A stretch of DNA of 34,275 bases from Opitutaceae bacterium (GTDB lineage Bacteria > Verrucomicrobiota > Verrucomicrobiia > Opitutales > Opitutaceae). The position numbers and the translations under genes were made by a program. The notes beneath the pieces were generated by a model. It worked only from the letters and a program-made list of their open reading frames with translations, did not search any database and was not told where the DNA came from. This document shows positions 23,737-32,285 of the stretch, piece by piece. Location: the NCBI GenBank assembly GCA_016794725.1, contig JAEUGZ010000339.1, forward strand, positions 1-34,275. Reading direction: 5' to 3'. Each line of letters starts with the position of its first letter. Positions within the stretch are counted from its first letter, which is position 1.

Positions 23737-24906
23737 TCAGGCCGCGTGGTCCGGTGAGAGGAGGTCGGCCTGCCAAGGAAGCAGGATCTCGCGAATCTTA
23801 TGGGGAGCCCGGGCGATTTGCGCGAGCTGGCTCCGATTCGCAATCAGCGTGGCCTCGATGTCGAGCGACGCGGCCGCCTTGTCGCGGACCGCCTTGTAGC
23901 GATCCTGCCGGGCCAGCTCCTCGGTCGAAAGCGGCGCGTGATCCGGATCTCGACCCCGGCGGCGCGGGAGGGACTGCGGATCGCGCTCCAGTCCGGAGCG
24001 GACGGCCGCAGACAGCGAGTTGCTCAGGCGTTCGTGGCGCTTGCCGAGATGCGCGGCGGAGACGATCGCGGCTTCCGCCGCACCCTCTTCGGCGGCGTGG
24101 GCATACCGCAGGAGCACATCGTTGGAGCACACCTTGAACGGCGGCACGTCGAGCCGCTGCGCCGTTTGCTCGCGCCAATGCCAGACCGCGTGCAGCACGG
24201 TGAGCCCCTTGCCCCGCAAGCGCTCGGAGCGACCGATCCGCCAGTCGTTCTCGTCGGGTGGCGCGAACCCCTCGGAGCCGGACTCGATCTGCCGCTGGCA
24301 TTGCTGGTCCAGCCACTCCAGCCGATCGCGTTTGGCCAGCTCCCGGGTCAGCAGGTCCCGCAAGTCAGGCAGGTGTGCCACATCGCGGGCCGCGTAGTCC
24401 CTGAGCTTGGCGGAGATCGGTCGTTTCGACCAGTTGGCCTTCTGGCCTTCCTTGTCGAGCTCCACGCCAAAGTGTTCCTCCAACAGCGACGCCAGTCCGA
24501 TCCGTTTCCGTCCGAGTAACTGGGCTGCCAGCATGGTATCAAACAGGCTCTTGGCCTTGAACCCACACTCGGCATGGAGCAGCCGCAGATCAAAATCGCT
24601 CCCATGCATGACCAGGTGCTTGGTGGCGAGTCGCGGCCAGAGCTGCTTGGTTTCGATCCCCGGCGCCAGCACATCCACCAGAAACGTTTCACCATCAACC
24701 AGAAACTGGAGCAGGCAGACCCGCGTCCGGTAGTGGTACATATTGTCCGCCTCGGTATCGAGGGTGACCTCGTCCACACGATCCAGCGCCGACAGAAGCG
24801 GCCCGAGGGAGCCAGGAAGATCGAGGAGCTGGTAAGTCGGCTTGGGCGAGGGCACTTTCACGCCAAACAAACGGCGCACAGAGAGCGGAAGGAAGTGCAA
24901 ATTCAT
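23737..24906 (-). CDS. rnd: Ribonuclease D-like 3'-5' exonuclease
   Basis: The protein has 389 residues. The DEDDy exonuclease domain (about 25-200) has Asp50 and Glu52 (TLDTEADNM), Asp106 (HGSDFDLRLL), Tyr171 and Asp175 (LRDYAARDVAHL). An HRDC-type helical region follows (about 225-300; LRGKGLTVLHAVWHWREQTA) plus a second helical C-terminal part. RNase D trims tRNA and other small RNA 3' ends. ATG 24906 is preferred over the adjacent TTG at 24909. It begins after the repeat-containing gap and is followed by the OleC-like gene. Confidence 0.92.
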   Translation of the reverse strand: MNLHFLPLSVRRLFGVKVPSPKPTYQLLDLPGSLGPLLSALDRVDEVTLDTEADNMYHYRTRVCLLQFLVDGETFLVDVLAPGIETKQLWPRLATKHLVMHGSDFDLRLLHAECGFKAKSLFDTMLAAQLLGRKRIGLASLLEEHFGVELDKEGQKANWSKRPISAKLRDYAARDVAHLPDLRDLLTRELAKRDRLEWLDQQCQRQIESGSEGFAPPDENDWRIGRSERLRGKGLTVLHAVWHWREQTAQRLDVPPFKVCSNDVLLRYAHAAEEGAAEAAIVSAAHLGKRHERLSNSLSAAVRSGLERDPQSLPRRRGRDPDHAPLSTEELARQDRYKAVRDKAAASLDIEATLIANRSQLAQIARAPHKIREILLPWQADLLSPDHAA

Positions 24907-25100
24907 CAAATCGCGGCGCAGGGCGGCCAGACCCGAACTTCACCCGTGAGGACGCAACGTTCAACGCTCAATTCTCTACGATCCGATTCGTGACTCGACC
25001 CCGCATTCACTTTTCTCATCAAACCCGTCCATTGCGACAGTTTCTTGCAAATCGACTTTTCTCCGGCTCCGGAATTGAAGCTGCAAGTGACTTCGGTCCG

Positions 25101-25210
25101 GTTGGAGGTGGCCTCGTCGAGGCGGCGACGGGACCGGCAGGTCCCGCCTCCGATCTCCGATTCTCCCACGCGACACCCATCCCCGCGAGGTCATCGACCC
25201 CACCTCCAAC
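25101..25210 (-). repeat. Dispersed 110-bp palindromic element, copy 4
   Basis: This copy is in the same orientation as copy 2. It is exactly 110 bp between GTTGGAGGTGG and CCACCTCCAAC. Hairpins: GGCCTC-GTC-GAGGCg (one mismatch), GGGACC-GGCA-GGTCCC (perfect), and a weakened GAGGTC-ATC-GACCCC. The middle segment has diverged more than the stems. It lies in the 433-bp gap between the rnd start and the deacetylase gene end; outside this copy only the small motif at 25282 stands out. Confidence 0.92.
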
Positions 25211-25281
25211 GGAGCACAAGGCTCCGAAGCTGGAGCTGCCTTCGAATCGGGGTTACTCTCCTCGTCTGAGTCGACCCAATA

Positions 25282-25316
25282 AGGGACAGGTCAAAAATAG
25301 GTCCTGATCACCAATT
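25282..25316. repeat. Possible REP-like motif near the deacetylase 3' end
   Basis: The stretch GGGACAGGTC-AAAAATA-GGTCCTGATC is short, AT-centred and partly dyad-symmetric (GGAC...GTCC). It resembles the short REP sequences linked to RAYT transposases seen in several phyla. Only one copy is visible and no transposase is present, so this is weak. Confidence 0.25.
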
Positions 25317-25342
25317 TGTTGCGTAATAGCGGTCGGTCCACC

Positions 25343-26203
25343 TCACTGGTCCCAGGCGTCGAGGAAGGCTCCGATCAGTTCGGGCAGCTCGTGGCTGTAG
25401 CCTCCCTCGAGGATGGCGACGGCGGGAAAGTGGGCCTGTCCCAGCCAGCGTCCCAACTCGGCAAAATGGTCCTTTTCGAGGGTCATGGCCGTGATGGGAT
25501 CACCCACGTAGGCGTCAAACCCCGCCGACACCAGCACCACGTCCGGGCGGAAGGCGAGCACCGCATCCCAGGACTTGGCCAGCGCCTCCATATGCTCCGC
25601 GGGGGGCGAGTGGGGCGCCACGATCCAGTTGCGGCAAGTCGCGGTCTGACGGGTGCCGGTTCCCGGATAACCCGGAAACTGATGCACCGAACTGAACCGA
25701 AAGCCCTCTTTCCCATCGAGAATCGCCTCGGTGCCATTGCCGTGGTGAGCATCGAAATCCCACACTGCGACGCGCTCCGCTCCGCGGCGGCGCGCATACA
25801 GCGCAGCAATGGCGATCTGGTTGAGGTAACAAAACCCCATCGCCTGCCCGGCCGTGGCGTGATGCCCCGGGGGACGCATGAGGGTGAAGCTCTTCCGTTC
25901 CTCCGACAATGCCAGCGCCGTCGCCTCCACCGCCGCCGCCACCGATCGGCGCGCATGCTCAAAAATTCCCGGAAAATACGGCGTATCTTCGTCAAAATCC
26001 GGCGGTCCCTGCAGCCGCCGAAGGAGCGCCGGGGTGTGCGCCAACTTCAGAAGGTCATCGTTGGGCAGCGCCGCCGGGACCCGCCACTCCCAGCCCGGAA
26101 ACGCCCCCTTGAGGTAAGGGACCGACTTTTGCACCCGCGCCGGCTGCTCCGGCCGCAGATAGGATCCGTATTCCTCACATTGGGGATCATGAAAGATGAC
26201 CAT
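25343..26203 (-). CDS. Histone deacetylase-family zinc amidohydrolase
   Basis: The protein has 286 residues and is a single arginase/deacetylase-fold domain. Seen: RPPGHHA with the active-site pair His114/His115, zinc ligands Asp151 and His153 (WDFDAHHGNGT), Asp230 (VSAGFDAY), and Tyr269 in LEGGYS, which aligns with the transition-state tyrosine region. It hydrolyses an acetyl-amine bond; bacterial members act on acetylpolyamines, acetoin-related enzymes or unknown acetyl-lysines. The start is ATG 26203 (MVIFHDP, the typical N-terminus); the longer frame to 26389 would overlap the queC start and adds a Gly/Arg-rich non-conserved stretch. It is divergent from queC with a 142-bp shared promoter region. 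Confidence 0.93.
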   Translation of the reverse strand: MVIFHDPQCEEYGSYLRPEQPARVQKSVPYLKGAFPGWEWRVPAALPNDDLLKLAHTPALLRRLQGPPDFDEDTPYFPGIFEHARRSVAAAVEATALALSEERKSFTLMRPPGHHATAGQAMGFCYLNQIAIAALYARRRGAERVAVWDFDAHHGNGTEAILDGKEGFRFSSVHQFPGYPGTGTRQTATCRNWIVAPHSPPAEHMEALAKSWDAVLAFRPDVVLVSAGFDAYVGDPITAMTLEKDHFAELGRWLGQAHFPAVAILEGGYSHELPELIGAFLDAWDQ

Positions 26204-26345
26204 GTCTCCATTCCACAGAGGCCAGATTCCGCGAAAAAACCAGCCGCGATTTCCCCCCGGCCGGGAACCAGGTCCCCGGCGGGCCTCACCATGATCTCGC
26301 TTCCCCTTTCGGCCGAGGATGGCTTTGCTCGTCGGCCGAACACCC

Positions 26346-27041
26346 ATGAACGTTGTCGTGCTTTGTTCCGGTGGCATGGATTCCGTCACCGCGCTCCACT
26401 GGGCGCAGGTGTACCACTCCGTGTCGGCCGTCGTGAGTTTCGCCTACGGCGCCACACACAACTCCCGCGAGAGTCCCTTCGCCATCGAGCACGCCCGCGC
26501 GATCGGGGCGAGGCACGAGACCATTGGTCTACCCTTTGTCGACCAGCTTTTTGCATCGGACCTGCTCAAATCGGGGGGCGAAATCCCGGAGGGTCACTAC
26601 GCCGACGAAACCATGAAGAAGACGGTCGTTCCTTTTCGGAACGCCATCATGCTCAGCATCGCCTGCGGCTTCGCCGAAAGCGTCGACGCCTCCGGTCTGG
26701 TCATCGCGGCCCACGGGGGGGACCATGCCATCTATCCGGATTGTCGGGAGGACTTCATGCGCGCGATGGGTGAGGCCATGCGCCTGGGCACCTACGCGGG
26801 GGTGCAGCTGCTGCGGCCGTTCATCACCCTGACCAAGGGACAAATCGCGGCCGAGGGCGCCCGTCTGGGAGTCGATTTGGGTCGCACCTGGTCCTGCTAC
26901 AAGGGCGGCGAACGCCACTGCGGCCGCTGCGGCACCTGCGTGGAACGGCGCGAGGCCTTCGCCGAGGCCGGTTTGGAAGATCCAACGGCTTACGATGACC
27001 TCAGCCCGCTCCCCCCCAAGCCAGGGGCCACCGGGATCTGA
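26346..27041 (+). CDS. queC: 7-cyano-7-deazaguanine synthase
   Basis: The protein has 231 residues. The ATP-pyrophosphatase loop SGGMDS is at 8-13, and a C-terminal zinc site is formed by Cys184, Cys192, Cys195 and Cys198 (SCYKGGERHCGRCGTC). VPFRNAIMLSIACGFAE and HGGDHAIYPDC are standard QueC segments. It converts carboxy-deazaguanine to preQ0 with ammonia and ATP for queuosine synthesis. The usual FDYGQRH segment is FAYGATHN here, a noticeable change. An ATG at 26319 would add nine residues; 26346 (MNVVVLCSGG) is the family start. It is followed by queE after 13 bp. Confidence 0.95.
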   Translation: MNVVVLCSGGMDSVTALHWAQVYHSVSAVVSFAYGATHNSRESPFAIEHARAIGARHETIGLPFVDQLFASDLLKSGGEIPEGHYADETMKKTVVPFRNAIMLSIACGFAESVDASGLVIAAHGGDHAIYPDCREDFMRAMGEAMRLGTYAGVQLLRPFITLTKGQIAAEGARLGVDLGRTWSCYKGGERHCGRCGTCVERREAFAEAGLEDPTAYDDLSPLPPKPGATGI

Positions 27042-27054
27042 ATCCGTCTCCGCC

Positions 27055-27756
27055 ATGCTCATTTCCGAGATCTTCTATTCGCTGCAGGGCGAGGGCGAGT
27101 TGACCGGCGTCCCGTCGGTGTTCATCCGCACCAGCGGCTGCAACCTGCGCTGCACCTGGTGCGACACCCCCTACGCCTCGTGGAATCCCGAGGGCACCCG
27201 CCATTCCCAGGAACAACTGATCGCCGCGGTCGAGAATCACCCCCAGGCCCGTCACGTGGTGCTGACCGGCGGTGAGCCCATGATCGCCGCCGGGATCCAC
27301 GACCTCGCCTCCGCCCTGAGCACACGGGGGTATCACCTGACCATCGAAACCGCCGGCACGATTCCTCCGGGGGGCATCGCCTGCGATCTCGCGTCCCTTT
27401 CGCCCAAGTTGCTCAACTCCGCGCCCGATGCGACCGCGCACCCCACCTGGCGGAAACGTCACGAGGCGACGCGCTGGCAGCCCGACGTCATCCGCACCTG
27501 GCTCGACCGCCCCGCCGGCACCTACCAGTTCAAATTTGTGGTCTCGGCTCCGGGGGACGTGCTTGAGCTCGAGGGCATGCTCGCGTCGCTGCAACGTGAC
27601 ATTCCCGCCCACAAGGTCCTGCTCATGCCCGAGGCCACTTCGCTCGACACCCTGCGACAGCGCGCCGCGTGGCTGAGCGACCTCTGCAAGGCCCGCGGCT
27701 ACCGCTACGCCCACCGCCTGCACATCGAGCTCTACGGCAACAAGCGCGGGACCTGA
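27055..27756 (+). CDS. queE: 7-carboxy-7-deazaguanine synthase (radical SAM)
   Basis: The protein has 233 residues. EIFYSLQGEGELTG is the conserved N-terminus. The cluster-binding cysteines are Cys29, Cys33 and Cys36 (SGCNLRCTWCDTPYAS), and VLTGGEPM binds the methionine end of SAM. YQFKFVV and HKVLLMPEAT follow as expected. It makes 7-carboxy-7-deazaguanine from carboxy-tetrahydropterin, the step before QueC. The start is ATG 27055; the frame extends upstream but overlaps queC. The stop sits in a small perfect hairpin, CTGAGG-GCAGG-CCTCAG (27753-27769), without a T tract, shared with the convergent peptidase gene 9 bp away. Confidence 0.96.
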   Translation: MLISEIFYSLQGEGELTGVPSVFIRTSGCNLRCTWCDTPYASWNPEGTRHSQEQLIAAVENHPQARHVVLTGGEPMIAAGIHDLASALSTRGYHLTIETAGTIPPGGIACDLASLSPKLLNSAPDATAHPTWRKRHEATRWQPDVIRTWLDRPAGTYQFKFVVSAPGDVLELEGMLASLQRDIPAHKVLLMPEATSLDTLRQRAAWLSDLCKARGYRYAHRLHIELYGNKRGT

Positions 27757-27765
27757 GGGCAGGCC

Positions 27766-30513
27766 TCAGTCGTTGGCCTCCTCCACGTCGTCCTCGCCCG
27801 CCACCGCCCGCACCGGACGGATGGCCTTGCCGAAAAACAGGGCATTGCAGAACACCTTGTTGCCGCCGTACCAGTAACCACGGAAGTTGGGGTTGTCGGT
27901 CATCGCCACGACCACGCCCTGCCCGAGCGGCTGGGCGACGATGGCGGCGGTACGGCTTAGCGCCCGGAGGTTCTGCTCGGACACGTATCCCGCCAGGAGC
28001 GGCTTCTCGTCGTACACCGCCGCGGTCTCGTAGGGCGACTTCGACGGCTTCATCCGCAGCATGCTCGTGCGAAAGACGGGCAGGTGCGCCTCGGTCTCCC
28101 CGGCATCCGGCCGGTAACCATAGCCCAGCGGATGGGTGACATCGAGGGTCGTCGAGAAGATCGCTCCGGCGACCAGTTTGAGGGCCTCCGTGTCATCCCC
28201 TTTTCCATACGGCAGCCGCCGCGCGGCCTCGGATCGCGCCGGGGCCTTCGCGCCATCGGGGGCGGAGCCGGAAGGCGACGACTTGGCCGGGGCCGGCGTT
28301 TTCGACCCCACGGGCGTGTGCGGGCCCTCGGCCAGCGTCTTTTCAAACTCCACCTTGATCAACTCCTTCCGCGCCGCCCACTCCGACGCCTTGGCCATGG
28401 TCACCAGGGTGCCGCCAGCCCGTATCCACCGGCGCAGGTTCTCCACCGCCGTTTCCGGAATGGTGTCGTAGGTGCCGTCCACCATGATGATCGCAGTGTA
28501 CCGCGAGAGGTCGGTCCGGGCAAAGACCGGCTGGTCGAGCAGGGTCACGGCCACGCCGACGCGCGTATCGAGCACGTGCCACGCTTCGCCGGCATCGTAG
28601 GGATCGACCCCCTCGCCCGTCAGGAGGGCGACGGAAAGCGACGGCAGCGTCACAAACGAGGAGCTCCCGAGGTCAACGCCGCCGCGCGTCAGCCCGGTGC
28701 CGGCCGCGTAGACCGTGATTCCGTCCTCGCGCGCCAGAGTCTCGACCACGGTCTCGATGACGTCCGCCCGCTCCGGCTGCATGCCCACGGGCACAAGCAC
28801 CGTGCCATAGTCAAACGCCACCGTGGACCCGTCGGCCACCACGGCGGTGATCGGCGAGGTCAGCACCTTCGTGCGCACCCCGGCCTTTTGCAGCCGGTGC
28901 AGGGCCCGGGGCGCATAGTAGCCATGCCAGTTGAACAGGTAGGCATACGTGCTGCGTCCTCCGATACGCCTCCCCGCCGCCGCCGGCGGGGTCACGAGCG
29001 CGGCACCGAGACTGGGCACGGTATCGAGTTCGGCGGTGGGCAGGTTGTAGGCCAGCGGAAGGGACCAGGCGGATACATCGTAAAAGACCGGATCGGGGAA
29101 CTCCGTGCGCCGGCCGAAGATCTCCGTCAGGAGCCGGTACTGCGGCTGCTCGACCGGCGCGACCCACGAGGAGCCGAGAGGGAAGGTGCGCTCGTCGGCC
29201 TTGATGTCCGAGGTCACCGGGCGCACCTCGATCCGGTGGCGGCGCAGCAGCTTGATGAAGGCGGCCGCACGGGCCGGGTCCCCGCCGTCCGAAAACACGT
29301 ACCCCTTGACCCGGGACTGCCGGGCCAGCGCAAGGGTCGCGGGCGTGAAGGCCTTCTGCAGCGCGAGCAGGTCCGGGCGCAACGCCTGCGCCGCCGCCAG
29401 CGTGCTGAACGAGGTCAGGACCTGGTTGCGGATCGTGAATGGAAAGGTCAGCAGGCCGTTCTCGCTTTCCTGCACGTGTCCCCGCGAACTGGCCTGCTCA
29501 AACAATATCCCCACCGAGCCATGCAGGTCGGGATAAGTGGAACCCTTGCCCGGATAAAAGTCATCGAACCCCTGCTCGCTGAAATAGAAGAGACCCTTGC
29601 CATCAAGGGCCCGGGCATGGAACGCCGCGATCTTCGCCGTCAGGTCGAAGACCTCCTTGGGAGAGAGGGGATTGTTTCGCGACGGCACACCCGGCTGAAA
29701 AAAGAAGGTGTTGTTGGTGCCCATCTCGTGGTGGTCCGTGAGCACGTTCGGCCGCCAGCGATGAAAGAGCTCCGCCCTCGCCTTCGCCTCCGGATGGACC
29801 AGCGGCAGCCAGTCGCGGTTGGGGTCGAACCAATAGTGATTCATGCGTCCCCGCGGCCAGGCCTCGAGGTGTTCGCGCGAAGCCGGATCCGCCGACAAAT
29901 TGACGCTGCGGTTCGTGTTCGCCCAATGCGCAAACCGGTCGCTGCCGTCCGGGTTTCGCAGCGGTTCAATCAGGATGATGGTGGACGCCAGCAACGCCTC
30001 GATCTCGGGGCCCCGCGCCGCCGCCAAGTGATACACCACCGCCGGCACGGCGTTCACGCCACTCGGTTCGTTGCCATGAATGGAATAACCGAGGTTCACC
30101 ACCACCGGCATGGTCGCAAGGGAAAGACTGGACGCCTTGGCCGGGTCAAACAAGGCGAGGTGGTCGGCGCGGATCGTCTCGAGATTGCGAAGGTTGTCCG
30201 GCGAACTGATTGTCAGCAGCACAACCGGCTTTGCCTCATGCGTTTGAGTCAATACCTCAAATGTCACCCGTTCCGGAACCGCTGCGGCCACCGCCCGGAG
30301 GTAGGCGTTGAGGAGTTCGCTGCGCAGGTGCCATTCCCCGAGTTGAAACCCGAAGAACTGCTCCGGAGTCGGCACTTTGGGGTCATAGGCGACACCCGCG
30401 GGGAGGTAGTAGTCCAGGGGTTGACCGCCGGAACGTCCCGGAGTGGCCGCGGTACCGGCAATCACCCAGGCGAAGACTGACGCGGTGGCGAGGAGAGCGT
30501 GGAAGCAGCGCAT
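27766..30513 (-). CDS. Secreted M14-family zinc carboxypeptidase with C-terminal non-catalytic region
   Basis: The protein has 915 residues. A signal peptide (about 1-24) precedes a peptidase M14 domain (about 50-360). Zinc ligands His146 and Glu149 are in YSIHGNEPSG and the third is in TDHHEMG (261/262). Substrate contacts are in PLRNPDGSDR and FDPNRDW, and the catalytic glutamate is probably in GILFEQASSRG. After it come about 550 residues: repeated alpha/beta segments (VKGYVFSDGG, YTAIIMVDGTYDTIPETAVE) with a class I glutamine-amidotransferase-like flavour and a Ser/Pro/Ala linker at about 745-780. The tail is acidic (EDDVEEAND). It is probably periplasmic or secreted and trims peptides. 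ATG 30513 was chosen over GTG 30519. Confidence 0.92.
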   Translation of the reverse strand: MRCFHALLATASVFAWVIAGTAATPGRSGGQPLDYYLPAGVAYDPKVPTPEQFFGFQLGEWHLRSELLNAYLRAVAAAVPERVTFEVLTQTHEAKPVVLLTISSPDNLRNLETIRADHLALFDPAKASSLSLATMPVVVNLGYSIHGNEPSGVNAVPAVVYHLAAARGPEIEALLASTIILIEPLRNPDGSDRFAHWANTNRSVNLSADPASREHLEAWPRGRMNHYWFDPNRDWLPLVHPEAKARAELFHRWRPNVLTDHHEMGTNNTFFFQPGVPSRNNPLSPKEVFDLTAKIAAFHARALDGKGLFYFSEQGFDDFYPGKGSTYPDLHGSVGILFEQASSRGHVQESENGLLTFPFTIRNQVLTSFSTLAAAQALRPDLLALQKAFTPATLALARQSRVKGYVFSDGGDPARAAAFIKLLRRHRIEVRPVTSDIKADERTFPLGSSWVAPVEQPQYRLLTEIFGRRTEFPDPVFYDVSAWSLPLAYNLPTAELDTVPSLGAALVTPPAAAGRRIGGRSTYAYLFNWHGYYAPRALHRLQKAGVRTKVLTSPITAVVADGSTVAFDYGTVLVPVGMQPERADVIETVVETLAREDGITVYAAGTGLTRGGVDLGSSSFVTLPSLSVALLTGEGVDPYDAGEAWHVLDTRVGVAVTLLDQPVFARTDLSRYTAIIMVDGTYDTIPETAVENLRRWIRAGGTLVTMAKASEWAARKELIKVEFEKTLAEGPHTPVGSKTPAPAKSSPSGSAPDGAKAPARSEAARRLPYGKGDDTEALKLVAGAIFSTTLDVTHPLGYGYRPDAGETEAHLPVFRTSMLRMKPSKSPYETAAVYDEKPLLAGYVSEQNLRALSRTAAIVAQPLGQGVVVAMTDNPNFRGYWYGGNKVFCNALFFGKAIRPVRAVAGEDDVEEAND

Positions 30514-30611
30514 ACCCACGCATGAGAACAGATTTTCGTGCCACGGAAAGGCTGGTCAGCGAGGTTGCGTCGCGGCTTGCCTCCCGGCGGTCGACCCGAC
30601 ATCCCGGAGCG

Positions 30612-30941
30612 ATGTCCAGCAGCCTCCCGACCCAATTCACCGGTGTGACGGTCCACACCAAGGCCAACGTGTATTTCGACGGCAAGGTGGTCAGCCACAC
30701 CGTGCTGTTGCCCAACGGGGCGAAGAAGACCCTGGGGTTGATCTACCCGGGTTCCTTTCACTTCGGCACAGGTGCGCCGGAACGCATGGAGATCGTGGCG
30801 GGCTCATGCCGCGTCACGCTGGACGGGCAGACGGCGGAAAAGGACTACGGTCCGGGAACCCACTTCGACGTACCCGGCAAGAGTGGCTTCACCATCGAGG
30901 TCGAAACCGGCATCTGCGAGTACATCTGCTCCTTCCTCTGA
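30612..30941 (+). CDS. ppnP: Pyrimidine/purine nucleoside phosphorylase
   Basis: The protein has 109 residues and is a single small cupin of the PpnP (formerly YaiE, DUF1255) family, about 94 residues in E. coli. Seen: ANVYFDGKVVSHTVLLPNGA, KKTLGLIYPGSFHFGTGAPE, EIVAGSCRVTL and GTHFDVPGKSGFTIEV, all conserved in order. It phosphorolyses several nucleosides to base and ribose 1-phosphate. The start is ATG 30612; the longer frame from 30522 adds 30 basic residues outside the family. It is divergent from the peptidase gene and 62 bp before a cyclophilin gene on the same strand. Confidence 0.93.
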   Translation: MSSSLPTQFTGVTVHTKANVYFDGKVVSHTVLLPNGAKKTLGLIYPGSFHFGTGAPERMEIVAGSCRVTLDGQTAEKDYGPGTHFDVPGKSGFTIEVETGICEYICSFL

Positions 30942-31003
30942 CCAGATTCTGATCGGCGGTGAAGCCGCCGTTCGGATGCGATGGTTTTCCGCACCCCTCC
31001 CCC

Positions 31004-32101
31004 ATGCGCAACCTTTGTCGCTTCGCCCTCTGCCTGCTCCTGGGGTGGGGTCAGACCGTCATGCGCGGCGCCGAGCCCACCGCCCTGCCCGCCGGTCTCT
31101 ACGCCGAGGTTGGCACTCCGCGGGGTTCGCTCATGGTGGAGCTCTTCTTTGAAAAGACCCCGCTGACCGTGGGCAACTTCGTCGGCCTCGCCGAAGGCGC
31201 ACTCGGACCGTCTCCGCGCAAACCCTACTTCAACGGCTTGCTCTTCCACCGGGTGGTGCCCGAATTTGTGGTGCAGGGCGGCGATCCCCTTGGCACCGGC
31301 GAAGGGGGACCCGGCTACGAGTTTCCCGACGAGTTCAGCCCGGGCCTGAGCCACAACGCGGTCGGCATTCTCTCCATGGCCAATGCCGGGCCGGATACCA
31401 ACGGGTCCCAGTTCTTCTTCACCCTCAATCCGGTGCGCCGCCTCGATTTTCTCCACAGCGTGTTCGGACGCGTCGTGCGGGGGCTGGAGGTTCTGCCAAT
31501 GATTCAGCAGGGCGACGCCATGACGGTGACCATCCACCGCGTGGGCCCGGCCGCCAAGGCCTTCAAGGTCGATGAGGCCAGTTTCGCCCAACGGGTCGCC
31601 GCCGCACCCAAGTACCGGTTTCCCCACTTCGACGACGCCCAGGGCCTGCTTCCGCAAAATCCGCCGCGCGCCCGAGGTTTCGCCGCCAAACTCGCCAACG
31701 TGGAGCGCTCCACGGGACTGAAGTGCTTCGTCCGGCTCTACGAACGCCGGGACTCGGCCGATACGGACAAGAAGCCCGGTGAGATCGCAAAGCAGGCGGC
31801 CGAACTTTTCGGCGTCAAGGACACCGGCGCGGTCGCCCTGTATTTTGCCGATCGCGACGAATGGGCGCTCTGGATCGCCGACCCCCTGCTGGCCCGCTTC
31901 AATCCGGACAAGCTCTCCGTCCATGATGCCAAACAGGCGTTCCTCACCGCCGTGCGTCAGCGGACCCTGACCGCCATCGCCGATGTCTCCCGGCAACTGG
32001 GCCCGGACAAGCCCCTCACCGATCAGCAGAAGCTCAAGCTGCTGACCGACGAGGTCATTGACGGGCTGCTCGAACGCCTGCTGCCGGCCGGGACACCCTG
32101 A
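31004..32101 (+). CDS. Exported cyclophilin-type peptidyl-prolyl isomerase with C-terminal extension
   Basis: The protein has 365 residues. A signal peptide (about 1-23) suggests export. The cyclophilin domain spans about 30-185: Arg83 and Phe88 with Gln91 (FHRVVPEFVVQGGD), and GSQFFFTL (134-141) contributing the active-site glutamine and phenylalanine. A further 180 residues follow: GLKCFVRLYERRDSADT, ALYFADRDEWALWIAD and a charged helical end (LTDQQKLKLLTDEVIDGLLE), faintly like a TPM-type domain. It should catalyse proline isomerisation during envelope protein folding. ATG 31004 gives the signal peptide; the frame opens earlier (30959). An FKBP gene follows. Confidence 0.92.
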   Translation: MRNLCRFALCLLLGWGQTVMRGAEPTALPAGLYAEVGTPRGSLMVELFFEKTPLTVGNFVGLAEGALGPSPRKPYFNGLLFHRVVPEFVVQGGDPLGTGEGGPGYEFPDEFSPGLSHNAVGILSMANAGPDTNGSQFFFTLNPVRRLDFLHSVFGRVVRGLEVLPMIQQGDAMTVTIHRVGPAAKAFKVDEASFAQRVAAAPKYRFPHFDDAQGLLPQNPPRARGFAAKLANVERSTGLKCFVRLYERRDSADTDKKPGEIAKQAAELFGVKDTGAVALYFADRDEWALWIADPLLARFNPDKLSVHDAKQAFLTAVRQRTLTAIADVSRQLGPDKPLTDQQKLKLLTDEVIDGLLERLLPAGTP

Positions 32102-32285
32102 GGCGGCCGGTCGAGTATTGGAACATTGGTTACAAACGGGGCGCCGGAGGACCGCCCCCGACCGCGCCAGGCCGAAGCCGACGGGCCAGGCGGGGGCGAC
32201 GCCGCTCCGGGCCACAGACCAGGAAATGGAGGCCGGGGTTGCCTTTCACGAACGCCACCGCTTACTTCGGACCACCTGTCCTCCC

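Noticed and set aside
27753..27769. Small perfect hairpin between queE and the peptidase as a terminator
   Set aside because: The 6-bp stem has no following T tract on either strand and overlaps the queE stop codon and the last codon positions of the peptidase gene, so evidence for termination is weak.
28084..30480. A 798-residue plus-strand open frame opposite the M14 peptidase
   Set aside because: It is a shadow frame with Arg/Gly-rich composition; the minus-strand product has a signal peptide and zinc-site motifs.
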